A stretch of 62,500 nt of DNA. Origin: Mesostigma viride. Lineage: Eukaryota; Streptophyta; Mesostigmatophyceae; Mesostigmatales; Mesostigmataceae. Below, piece after piece: positions 53,201-62,500 of the stretch. The notes below the pieces were generated by a model that saw nothing but the letters and a program-made list of their open reading frames with translations, did not search any database and had not been told where the DNA came from. The number at the start of each line of letters is the position of its first letter. The stretch's first letter is position 1. The DNA lies in assembly GCA_009746045.1 (NCBI GenBank), contig RPFO01001226.1:1-62500 (forward strand), read 5' to 3'. Made by a program: the position numbers and the translations under genes.

Positions 53201-55071
53201 CTGCCTACCTTCCCATCACACTGCCTACCTTCCCCTACCACTACCTACCTTCCCCTCCCACTGCCTACCTTCCCCTCACACTGCCTACCTTCCCATCATG
53301 CTGCCTACCTTCCCCTCCCACTGCCTACCTTCGCCACCCGAACCCGTTGGTGCCGGATGGACTTTGCGAGCGCGTCGAGTACCGGCATCATCTTCTTGCA
53401 GTGGCCGCACCTGGGGGCGGCAGCAGCAGTCACAAGAATGGGGGCGGCGGCAGCAGTCACAAGGAAGGGTTCAGGGGACAAGGGCAGACGCCTGCCGGTA
53501 ACGGTAGGGAGCAGAAACCTCTCCGTTGCGGTCGCTGCACCTGGGGGAGGTCTCAGTCGTTATTAAAAGGGAGGGCAATGAACCGCTTAGGGAGGGGCAT
53601 TGGAAAATGCCAGTTTGGACATGGGACAGACAGCTATTCGTCTCGCAATGGGCGCAACTGATGAGGTCATGGAAAGTTCGTCGCAAGCGGTCCAGGGGAA
53701 AAGAGAACGCTCTTCGCGCAGTCAACATTTTCACGATCCCGCCACCTTGGAAAGCCGCGGGGGGGCTTGCGAAGCTGCAGTTGGGCACCCCTAGGGGCAG
53801 CGGCAGGGACGGATGTCATCGGAATGGGTGGGAGGCACATGGGCGGGACAAGAGGGAATGGGAGGATGGGAAAGGGCAGCCGTGACCAGGAAGGGACTGG
53901 AGGCCAGTGGACCACTTGGCCGGCGCTGAAGGAAGCAAAGAGTGGCAGAGGCAGATGACAGTAAAGAAAGAGTGGCAGATGACGGTAAAGAAAGAGTGGC
54001 AGATGACAGTAAAGAAAGAGTGGCAGATGACAGCAAAGAAAGAGTGGCAGATGACAATAAAGAAAGAGTGGCAGATGACAGCAAAGGAGGGAACGGCGCT
54101 GCAGAGGGGCTTCTAGAGAATGAGAAAAGCCCACTAGTCGGGAGAGGCGAGCACGCTGATCACTAGAACTGGGGAAATCAAGGGGTCGCCCTCGGGAAGC
54201 CTGGTGTAATGGTCAGGGTCACTATTATGGTCACTGTAATGGTCAGCACTGGAAGCATACCCCAGCTGAGGGGTCGCCCACGTGAAGCTTTGAACCGACG
54301 AATGTTGCGTGGAATAGGAGGAATGGCAGAAAGCGAAAACAAGGCAAGAGGGGCAAAGGGACCAGAACGCCACGTTTTACGAGCATTGATCCCTCCTGCG
54401 GGGTCAGCTCGCTAGCGCGTAGCACAAGGCAGAGATCTAGAAAAAGGCTTGCTGCAAGGGATTGAAAAGGCTGGAGGTGTTTCCTGGACCCCCTTGATCA
54501 GATGCATCGAGTACAGACATGGATCGGATGCACACGACCTTCCAAACGTCATGGAAGATTCCGAAGGAGGATCTGGAAAGAGCCACCATGATCTCAGGGG
54601 TCCGCTAGCGTCTGTGATGAAACGACTCCCTGATTGTCCGAAAGAACATGCAAGGCTATGTAGCGGTGTCCTAAACTAGGTACAGGTTTGTCACGCAACG
54701 TGCAGCAAATCCAGCAACTTAGCAAGACCCAAGCCTGCCACAAAGCCTCGAGCCTTACTTTGCAACACGAAGATACGGCAACCCAGCTAAACCAGGCATA
54801 CCAAACAGAGAAATACTAACCATGGTGCGTATACCATGATGATCCAAGATTGGGAGCCATTTATCATCTCGTTCCAATTTTTAGACGTCAGATCCACAAC
54901 GTCAGAAGATGCGGATCCTTTCGCCTGCTGCGCCCGGTGCGCTGCTAACGCCGCCTCTGCTGCCCTAGCCTGCGCCGCCTGCGCATCGTTCTGCCCATTG
55001 TTGTCCGCACCCACTGTGGCGATGGCGACCGCACAGTAGAGCAAAATTAAATACTGTAGAAGCGCAGACAT
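50226..55071 (-). CDS. thioredoxin-related transmembrane protein (PDI-like), four exons
   Basis: Exons on the - strand: 55071-54821, 53410-53329, 51728-51681 and 50573-50226. All have GT-AG borders and the phases fit, giving 242 residues and a TAA stop. The ATG at 55071 starts a signal peptide (MSALLQYLILLYCAVAIATV). An Ala/Gln-rich stretch follows, then a thioredoxin fold from about residue 55 (DVVDLTSKNW, IIMVYAPW), the active site C-G-H-C at residues 85-88 split by intron 1 inside the Trp codon, LDATNEAAF, and the cis-proline region EVYPTMF (Pro 130). The tail has one hydrophobic helix (about 207-231) and a short RKNVGGIKWD end. It should be an ER membrane thiol oxidoreductase that forms or isomerises disulfides. 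The short 48-bp third exon is supported by the seamless fold. Confidence 0.9.
50865..51060. repeat. GATAGTGGACATAAG minisatellite in intron 3 of the thioredoxin-like gene
   Basis: Imperfect units of AAGGTGAGAGATAGTGGACATAAGATAG-type sequence, with ACGTATACATGG spacers, fill about 200 bases. Confidence 0.8.
52158..52580. mobile_element. Tc1/mariner-like MITE with long inverted ends, in intron 2
   Basis: 423 bp flanked by TA (52156-52157, 52581-52582). The ends are inverted over about 45 bases: CCGTAGTGGTCAAAATCACT on the left and CCGCAGTGGTCAAAATCACT at the right end read inward. Subterminal TTTGCG and GGGTCGCAAA motifs repeat several times. No transposase is present. It lies in intron 2 of the thioredoxin-like gene. 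Confidence 0.82.
52742..53340. repeat. 20-bp minisatellite that contains the splice donor of exon 2
   Basis: About 30 units of ACTGCCTACCTTCCCCTCCC. On the gene's strand each unit reads AAGGTAGGCAGTGGGAGGGG, which repeats the real exon 2 border GCGAAG|GTAGGCAGTGG (cut at 53329/53328). The array abuts the exon directly. Confidence 0.9.
53938..54090. repeat. 24-bp minisatellite in intron 1 of the thioredoxin-like gene
   Basis: Six units of AAAGAAAGAGTGGCAGATGACAGT with few substitutions. Confidence 0.88.
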
Positions 55072-57153
55072 TTTGTTGCTACTCCACAAGAAACAATTGC
55101 AAGGAATGATCAGGTGACTTCGACCCTATTCAGCCCTGCTCAACGACCAAGTGCAACGCGTCCACCCTAGAGCATGGCACTCAAACCGTCATGCGACAGT
55201 GTGCACTCTAACAAGCTTGAGCTTTCTATAAAGACGTCCCAACACACACGTGGTTTCTGGCAGCACTCCTACAACTTTAACTTTGAAATTGCGGTTTTGG
55301 TCAGCATGCAAGCCTGGGCTTAGAAAAGGATGTCACGTCACCCTAGTAGCAGTGGAGAGTAGTATAAAAACTCCATCGCCAAAAAGTTTGACCCTTCATT
55401 ATTTATTAATGCCACGCATGATATATCTTAAGTGTATTAAAAAACAACTCTCTGCTTGGAGTTCCGGTGGAAAACGCAGGGGAAGTGGCGCGGGGAGGGT
55501 AGTTCCGGTGGCAAACGCAGGGGAAGTGGCGCGGGGGGGGGGAGCGGCCTCTGAGAAGTAAGGAATACTAAGCGAAAATGCCACGTAGGGGCACAAAGAG
55601 AGACTGAACTGAATCGTACTGAGTTACCGCGAATGAGGGGAAGAAGGGCTAGGGGAGGGAAAGGAGTAGCGACGAATCGAGTGAACTGGAGACGAAAATG
55701 GGTCGTGGGGTGCGCGGAGCTGAGCTGTTCGAAGAGACGGGAAGACTCCTCGGGCTTGGGGGAGGATGAGAGTAGCGGCGAATAGAAGGAAAGGGAAACT
55801 GCTTGGGCGAGGGTAGTTCCGGTGGCAAACGCAGGGGAAGTGGCGCGGGGGGGGGGAGCGGCCTCCGGAACTGATCATGAGAGCTGTTCGAAGAATCGGC
55901 GGTGGGGGAAAAGCTGACGCGTCCGCGTCAGCTTGATGTGCCTTGTTTCTTGTACAGTTGTTGTTGTTGTTGTTGTTGTGTCCCACGCCGCCCAAGGGCA
56001 GCAGAGAATCTTCTTCAGCAGAGAAATATTTCTTGTACAGTAAGCAGCTTACGTGGTCCGATGATGCAACCGTCCATGTCCCAGTGCCCCGATAGTAGTC
56101 ATAGTACCACCGATACTAAGTATATCCGGCCCTCGGCCACTATAGATCTCTGCTGCCCTTGGGCGGCGTGGGAAACAACAACAACAACAACAACAACAGT
56201 ACGTGGTCGCGAGCGCCGTACAGTAGGATATTTCCATGTCATACTCCATGCGCCCGTTGGCAGGCCGTATGACATGGAATCAACTGGAAATCCAGAATGC
56301 GCCAAGAACCGCAGCCCAGTAATTCTGCCGACGCTGCATGCAATGCTAGCTAGATCGCCAGGCTGGCCGCCTGACGCCTGACTTATCGTGGTGTCGGTAC
56401 GGCTACCCACCCACGTTGCACGAGTTGTTTCGTCAACAACGCAAAGCAAAAACATGCAGTTGTTAGTTAGCGAGTTAGTTAGTTGAATCCTACGCCGCAC
56501 ATGGGCAGCAGATGCAGTTGTACATGCAGTTGTTGTACTGTTGTTGTTGTTGTTGTGTCCCACATGCAGTTGAACAGTCTTGAACAGTATACGGTGGGGC
56601 TGAAAATCATGTACGAAGCGGAACCACAGACAAATCATGTACGAAGTTCTCGGGAACTTGCTAAGTATGTGGGTACAACTACACCCGTATTCGACGACGA
56701 TCTACGCGATGCAGTGTTTGCTCTCCAATGTGCGCCCGGGAAATTCAAGCGCGAGAAACGAGCGTTGGTTGTCAGAGTCCATAGCTGTCCATAGACACCA
56801 GGTTTCCACGGGAAAAAATCGAGAATTAGGGAGAAACAATTACAACTGATCGTGTGGTCGTGTAAAATCTCTAAAGAACCAACCGGGAAGAAAGTTGAAA
56901 GCCTGTGTTTCTGGATTGGAGCTAGCTACTGCAGCGTATCCACAAGGTGCACGTCGATTCTCTGCTCGGGGAGAGGCGTTTTCGGGCGACTTGGTAATTC
57001 CAAATATAGCTGTTCTGCCCTAGGCTTAGCGGGCCATAATTTAAAATTCTACACAGCGAAGGCGATTTCACTGAACCCCGACCTGGCAGTCGTCGTGTCC
57101 GTGATTCCACTCCGATAAACTTCTCGTCGGGCCGAGCCAGCAGAACCAGCCCC
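55072..57153. other. divergent intergenic region between the thioredoxin-like and SPC24-like genes
   Basis: Two kilobases that should hold both promoters. They include a GGTAGTTCCGGTGGCAAACGC block present three times (55461-55550, 55811-55866), a (TTG)n fold-back element and a related fragment near 56490-56570. No coding sequence is recognised. Confidence 0.5.
55952..56202. repeat. fold-back element with (GTT)n/(AAC)n ends
   Basis: The arms 55952-56006 and 56148-56202 are inverted copies: GTACAGTTGTTG... then CCCACGCCGCCCAAGGGCAG. About 140 bases of unique loop lie between. A partial relative near 56490-56570 shares TACGCCGCACATGGGCAGCAG and TGTTGTTGTTGTGTCCCAC. It is probably a MITE family. 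Confidence 0.78.
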
Positions 57154-60100
57154 ATGGCGCCCACCAAAACAAATGTGGATTTCGAGGAAACTAGCGCGAT
57201 TCTAGGCGAGCTCCAGAACGTATTTTTTAGCGCAGAGGATGCAGAGGCTGCTAAATATATCCGCAAGTTGTACTCGGAATTGCTTCACGACTTCAAAGCG
57301 CGCCAAGATGGATTCCAGAGCTTGATCCGAGGCAAGTGTCGATTACATACGGCTGCGGCGTTGCCAACGAACTTAGACTCGCGTGTCACCGGGCTTGCAT
57401 TTATACTCGAGATGCGCTGCAGCTGAGCGATGTAACCTTTTCTAAAAGCCGCAAGTTTGTCGACCTTTGCGGGATTGTCCCACCCCACCCGTACTTGAGT
57501 AGCTTCGGGATGTGCGAGTCTCCTCACGAGTTCATCGCACTTGCCGCATATATCCCTTCATGATTTCCTATCCATGTTACCTTGCCATGAATTCGAATTG
57601 GGAACGGGGGGGGGGAGGCGGGGGGCGCACTGGCGGTGACAGATGGTTGACTGCCGCCTACACCGTGCGAAGGGCTTTAAGTCACTTTCTAGTGCTTCGT
57701 GGCAACCCAACACGTAACTAACTTATCATATTCTCTGTCCCGCATGGGCCTCATTGCCCGCTCCGCATTGCCTGCCTCTGTTGCCTCCTATCCTTGCCAT
57801 GGTGGCACTTACTGTAAACCTGGAAGCTTTCCTGCGGACATACCTGAGGTCATGTCTCATCTGCCCTCGTTGGCCTTGCTTGTCTGCTTGCCTTCGCTTG
57901 CCCTCAATTCCCACCTTGAGCTTTCCCTGTCCTCCTTGCCCTCCTTGCCCTCCTTGCCCTCCTTGCCCTCCTTGCCCTCCTTGCCCTCCTTGCCCTCCTT
58001 GCCCTCCTTGCCCTCCTTGCCCTCCTTGCCCTCCTTGCCCTCCTTGCCCTCCTTGCCCTCCTTGCCCTCCTTGCCCTCCTTGCCCTCCTTGCCCTCCTTG
58101 CCTACCTTGCCCTCCTTGCCCTCCTTGCCCTCCTTGCCCTCCTTGCCCTCCTTGCCCTCCTTGCCCTCCTTGCCCTCCTTGCCCTCCTTGCCCTCCTTTC
58201 CCTCCATTCCCTCCTTGCCCTCCTTGCCCTCCTTGCCCTCCTTGCCCTCCTTTCCCTCCTTTCCCTCCTTTCCCTCCTTTCCCTCCTTTCCCTCCTTTCC
58301 CTCCTTCCCTCCTTTGCCTCCTTTCCCTCCTTTCCCTCCTTTCCCCCCTTGCCCTCCTTTCCCTCCTTTCCCTCCTTTCCCTCCTTTCCCTCCTTTCCCT
58401 CCTTTGCCTCCTTGCCCTCCTTGCCCTCCTTGCCCTCCTTGCCCTCCTTGCCCTCCTTGCCCTCCTCGCCCTCCTTGCCCCCCTTGGCCCTCCTTGCCCT
58501 CCTTGCCCTCCTTGCCCTCCTTGCCCTCCTTGCCCTCCTTGCCCTCCTTGCCCTCCTTGCCCTCCTTGCCCTCCTTGCCCTCCTTGCCCTCCTTGCCCTC
58601 CTTGCCCTCCTTGCCCTCCTTGCCCTCCTTGCCCTCCTCGCCCTCCGCGCCCTCCGCGCCCTCCTTGTCCCCTTTGCCCTGCCTACTCCCCTTTCCTCCC
58701 TCCTTGCCCTTATTTGCCCCTTCTCTTGTCTCCCTCTTCCTCCCTTGCTCTCATGTCTCCCTCCCATTTCCCCCATATATCATCCCCTCGCCCCCTCTCC
58801 TCCCCCCCCATATTGCCCTCATACATATTCCCCCCCCCATCTCCCCGCTGGCAACCCACTTGTGCACGGTGCCGTACCACGGCTCCGTTCTTGTTGTGCC
58901 GTACCGCAGAAGTGTCGCGCAGGGCGGAGGCGGCGGAGCGGTGCGTTCCCCCCCCCTCGCGCGTGGAGGAGCTGGATGCAGCACTGAGGGAAGACGCGCG
59001 GGGGCGGCGCGCGGCACTGGAGCACATCGCGGCCGCAGAGCGTGGCATCACATATCCTTTGAAAAAGAAGATCCTTCAAACAGCGTGCCTTGTCCTAGGC
59101 CCACGAGCCTGCTAGAACTGGGCAAAGCGACCCCATATGGCATGTATCAAACTTTGATAGTGCCACCTCAACGCCTAGGGGTGGCCCTCGCGAGGCCTAG
59201 GGTTGCATGAGATCGCACAAGGCTAGCTAGATGTCCGACACCGCAATCAGAGCTCATTGCGGTGAATGAGCGGGGCAGCACGGATCCTCTGTCCCATCAC
59301 TCACGACGCTGCCTTGCGTAGTAGGAGGCACGATACTGGCTAATGCTACTTGACGGATGAAGAGCACGCCGTGGCCGGGGAGAGGGGCGTCCCGTGTCCT
59401 TCGTAAGCACGTGTGGAAATGGCACTCAGCATGTGCCGAGGAGTGGCACCGCTAAAGACTGGCGATACGTTTTATTTGGGGGGGGGGGAAGATCACCCCT
59501 TTCCTCCCTTTCTTCTCCTTTCAACACTCGCACCTGCCCATTTCATCGTTTTGGGGGGGGAGATCACTGGAAGAGGGCATATAGCAGGAAAAATAGGCAA
59601 GTGAATATAGCATAGCCTTGTGTTACCCACTCAGCCTGTCTATTCCTTAACTAATCCCACCGACCATCTATTTATAACTAAACCCGCCTTATAACTCTAA
59701 TAATTGCTAATCCTATCGTCCGCCACTGAGCTCGAGGAGCAGCGTCGCGCGCTGACCCAGGACGAGGCGCGGCTGCTGCGGCGCCGGGAGGAGATTGAGG
59801 CGGTGGCAGTCAACAGTGTGCCTGCGACACGGTGAGCGCCTCGTGTTTGTGATAGGGATGGGTAAATACGGTTTATTGGGATCCTTAGACATACTGTATT
59901 TAATACATACACCGAATCCACCCATCCCTAGTGTACAACCTTTTTTGTTGTGTGTCAGAAACAAGGATGGAAGGAACCTACCCTCCCGCTATGGCCAGCA
60001 GCATGCCGGCTATGCAGTAAGCGTTTGCAAGAGTCGAGGATGGTGTCTACACAGTATGACCCCCCGCCCCCTTCCCCCAGGGCCATGGCTGTGGGTAGCG

Positions 60101-62500
60101 TGCTGGCGACGCGGTGGGTATTATATCATGCACGAAGTGCTTAATCGGTGAGTTTATGTACAGGTGAGCTGGCATATATGGTATATCGTTATGTACAGGT
60201 GAGCATATATGTATACAGGTGAGCATGCCATTCTCACCTCCGTAATTTATCATTCTCAATGATGTATATGGCATATCGTATACGCCAGCCCATCCTGGTG
60301 ATGGTCAGCAGGGTGCTGGCAATACAGTACACCCTGCTCGTTGTGTGTGCCCTTCTTGTTGTGTGTCTAACAGGGGGGAGGGCTCCCAATCCTACTAGTA
60401 GTCAGCAGTGTACCGGCCACCAGGTAAGCTTACACGAGAGTCTAGGTCTGGCAAACCTGTTTATCAAGCATTGGATCCAATCCTCCACCCCCCTGCTTCC
60501 ATCAGTAGCGTGTCACCGTTGCTGTTAGTTTCTACTTCTACAGTAGAGGAACCTGTCCGCGTTCACTCATAGTGCACTATTGGGCGGCAAACTTGCTGTA
60601 GTAGTAAGGGACGAGTCTAGTTGAAAGGTCCCGGCACATACTAAGCACCCCCTTACTGGGAAACTCCTAGCAAGAGCAGGATTGGGCCAATGATAACTTT
60701 CAGCATGAATTCAGAACACCTGACATGGGCTCTACTTTGCAATATGTTCCCCAACAGACCTCAACAGACAACTGTCACCAGGACCAACCGGGCATAGAAT
60801 CGAGGTTGGGGGGGGGGGGGGTTAGCCGGGGGGCGGTGATTTTCATGAAGCACCCAGGGCATGTCCTGGACATTTCCAGGCCCCCGGAGATGGTTGAAGC
60901 TCGCAAAACAAGCTAGGCACGCCCAAACATGCAGGTTTTGCTGAAACGAGTGGGAAACTTGGTTACTTTGCTCTAGTGATGAAGCTCTTGGTAGCACCAT
61001 GGCCCGCCTGACACGTTTGCAAGGGTCAACGTGGTGTGGGAAGCCATTGCCGATGCCTGACTTACGGTATTACTCGGTGTTTCTTATTCAAATCGCATAA
61101 AGCACCGCGTTCGAGGTAGGTAAGGGGGGGGGGGGGGGGGGTCGGGATGGGGTTCCTAAAGTGTGTGCGTGTACGTGTGCTTGTGCGTGTGCGTGTGCGT
61201 GTGCGTGTGCGTGTGCGTGTGCGTGTGCGTGTGCGTGTGCGTGTGCGTGTGCGTGTGCGTGTGCGTGTGCGTGTGCGTGTGCGTGTGCGTGTGCGTGTGC
61301 GTGTGCGTGTGCGTGTGCGTGTGCGCGTGCGCGTGCGCGTGCGCGTGCGCGTGCGCGTGCGCGTGCGTGTGCGTGTGCGCGTGCGTGTGCGCGTGCGCGT
61401 GCGCGTGCGCGTGCGCGTGCGCGTGCGCGTGCGCGTGCGCGTGCGCGTGCGCGTGCGCGTGCGCGTGCGCGTGCGCGTGCGCGTGCGCGTGCGCGTGCGC
61501 GTGCGCGTGCGTGTGCGTGTGCGTGTGCGTGTGCGTGTGTGTCTGTGTGCTCAACATGTGCTGCTACCTTGGTTGCCAAGTTCGAGCATTCAACAGTTGC
61601 GATGTGCATCGCCAACAATTTTGCGTATTGTTGGGCTTTACCAGCTCATGCCTGCTGGCCATAGTATGCATGCCAATCCCGCTGCCCCCTGCATCCAGCA
61701 GAAGTTCTATGTTTCCCTTCTTTGCTGCCCGATGCCTGTGTACACCCATATCCTCACCCCCCCTTGCCACCCACCAAACCTTTGCCCACCCACCCACTGC
61801 CGCACACACACATACCCACATGCCCGCGCCCCAACGCCCACCACCACACCCAACCATCGCTGACTGCCACCCTCATCCCGCGACTGTGTGGCACGTATGG
61901 CATCGCAAGGTAACCGCTTAACACCCCCCCCCCCCGCCCTGCTCTCGCCCCCCCATACCACCCCGTCAACCTCCCCCCCTGGACTTAAACCCCCCCCCCC
62001 CCCCCCCCGGCTTTTCCCCCGCTGTTGCCCCCGCTTTACCACCCCACCACCACCACTTTCCCCCCCACTGCTCTCACTCCCCCCCACTACCCACACACTC
62101 ACCAACCCGTTGCCCCCAGTGCTGCCCCCCCCCCCCCCCTTAACCTTCCCCACCCCGCACAGGCACCTGCTGAGCCTGTACGCGCACATTTCCCACATCA
62201 TGTGGCGGCCCGGCATGCAAGCAGACATCATCGCAGGCAGTGAGTAGTTCACGCCGCCCCGCCCCACGACCCTCTACCCTCCCCTCCCCCATTTCACCAC
62301 CTTCATGCGCACATGCCCTACTGTTTTGCAAGGCAACCAAGGAGTATCACGCCCCACCCCACGACCCTCAACCCTCTATGCTCTGCTCTGCTATCTTCTG
62401 GTCTAGAATGTTTTTACCCTTTGCAAGGCAGCCAGTGAGTACAGAGCCCTGCCCCGCCACCCTCTACCCTCTACCCTCCGCTCCCCCATTCAGCGATGTA
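57154..62500 (+). CDS. putative SPC24-like kinetochore protein, 5' part, spliced
   Basis: Proposed exons are 57154-57331, 58910 to about 59040, 59731-59831 and 62163-62239; the gene continues past the window. Exon 1 (ATG in the context CCCCATGGCG) encodes FEETSAILGELQNVF and ends GFQSLIR, like the N-terminus of plant SPC24. Exons 2-3 are charged coiled coil (VEELDAALREDARGRRAALEH, LEEQRRALTQDEARLLRRRE). Exon 4 encodes HLLSLYAHISHIMW, like the LSLYA segment before the SPC24 globular head. Exon 1 leaves one G that completes GAA with exon 2, and exon 3 leaves CG that completes CGG with exon 4. Exon 1 ends AG|GCAAGT, a GC-AG donor. The exon 2/3 junction is unresolved: no GT donor fits the phase. 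SPC24 with SPC25 links the NDC80 complex to centromeric chromatin. Confidence 0.6.
57332..57337 (+). promoter_or_regulatory. GC-type splice donor of the SPC24-like gene
   Basis: AG|GCAAGT is the consensus of GC-AG introns. Using it, the phase joins exactly to the acceptor at 58909. No in-phase GT donor fits nearby. Confidence 0.55.
57928..58690. repeat. CCCTCCTTG 9-bp minisatellite in SPC24-like intron 1
   Basis: About 80 units of TGCCCTCCT, with a central block of TTTCCCTCC variants. It is pyrimidine-only on the + strand apart from one G per unit. Long frames encoding Ser-Leu-Pro or Cys-Pro-Pro repeats here are artefacts. Confidence 0.95.
59991..60430 (+). repeat. degenerate copies of the exon 3 end with splice donors
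   Basis: Four stretches (59991-60022, 60082-60119, 60291-60332, 60391-60430) resemble the end of exon 3 (GTCAACAGTGTGCCTGCGACACG|GTGAGC). They encode ASSMPAMQ, VGSVLATR, VSRVLAIQ and VSSVPATR where exon 3 has VNSVPATR. Two end in good donors (GTGGGT, GTAAGC), and the second is preceded by CTTCCCCCAG. Confidence 0.5.
61121..61141. repeat. poly-G tract
   Basis: About 19 consecutive G, a likely site of sequencing length error. Confidence 0.8.
61160..61545. repeat. GTGCGT/GTGCGC hexanucleotide array
   Basis: About 60 units of alternating purine-pyrimidine sequence in intron 3 of the SPC24-like gene: an outer GTGCGT part and an inner GTGCGC part. Such DNA can adopt the Z form. Six frames are open across it by period alone. 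Confidence 0.95.
62231..62500 (+). repeat. repeats of the exon 4 end with donor at the right edge
   Basis: TCGCAGGCA|GTGAGT (exon 4 end) recurs as TTGCAAGGCAACCAAGGAGTA near 62329 and TTGCAAGGCAGCCAGTGAGTA near 62423, each followed by a CCCCGCC...CCCTCTACCCTC block. The units are about 95 bases apart or slightly more. Confidence 0.55.

Noticed and set aside
57699-59210. Long open frames on both strands encoding (Ser-Leu-Pro)n, (Cys-Pro-Pro)n or Lys/Glu/Gly repeats
   Set aside because: They are the 9-bp CCCTCCTTG minisatellite read in different frames. A repeat with a length divisible by three stays open in every stop-free frame.
61147-61921. Overlapping open frames encoding Val-Arg, Cys-Val, His-Ala repeats
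   Set aside because: Artefact of the GTGCGT/GTGCGC hexanucleotide array inside an intron.

Overview
The window looks like nuclear DNA of a green alga, most likely a volvocalean chlorophyte. The evidence is spliced genes with GT-AG introns and one GC-AG candidate, TGTAA-type polyadenylation signals, a class III nucleotide cyclase of the kind abundant in that group, many G/C-rich minisatellites inside introns, and a dense cluster of eukaryotic retroelements. No operons, CRISPR arrays or convincing tRNA/rRNA genes are visible. The species assignment is inference.

Layout. (1) 1-3.9 kb: the 3' part of a nucleotide cyclase gene on the + strand. (2) 5.5-49.4 kb: a nested transposon cluster whose insertion order can be read from target-site duplications (TSDs). 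LINE-A copy A1 sits at 5485-7792. A LINE-B copy (B1, - strand) is split by LINE-A copy A2 (8412-8968, 11-bp TSD), by an almost intact chromodomain-carrying Ty3/gypsy element (LTR-1, 9253-20051, TSD GTAAA) and by a coding-poor LTR element (LTR-2, 20626-35945, TSD CTCCC). LTR-2 itself contains a Ty1/copia-like element (LTR-3, 25374-33225, TSD CCTAA). A second LINE-B copy (B2, 36789-42820) contains LINE-A copy A3 (36881-41424), which contains a piggyBac-like TTAA element (37994-39691). A long LINE with PHD, RING and reverse transcriptase/restriction-like endonuclease modules and a tandem 5' promoter-like array (LINE-C, 42889-49364, 15-bp TSD) closes the cluster. (3) 49.4-62.5 kb: two host genes in divergent orientation, a complete four-exon thioredoxin/PDI-like membrane protein gene on the - strand and a putative SPC24-like kinetochore gene on the + strand that runs off the right edge. 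Their introns are filled with minisatellites and MITEs.

How the parts work. LTR-1 has an unusually elaborate expression plan: a viroplasmin-like leader ORF, gag joined to protease across an 11-G run, protease joined to RT by an overlapping TAATG, a chromodomain integrase, and a GC-rich extra ORF in the env position preceded by a splice acceptor that matches a perfect splice donor in the leader. LTR-3 uses another plan: gag and pol are in one frame separated by a single TGA, and the pol order is integrase, protease-like, RT, RNase H. LTR-2 has apparently identical LTRs but no intact pol, so it was probably mobilised in trans.

Several reading frames break at G/C homopolymers. Some of these breaks may be consensus errors rather than mutations. 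All coordinates were derived by reading and aligning repeats by eye.
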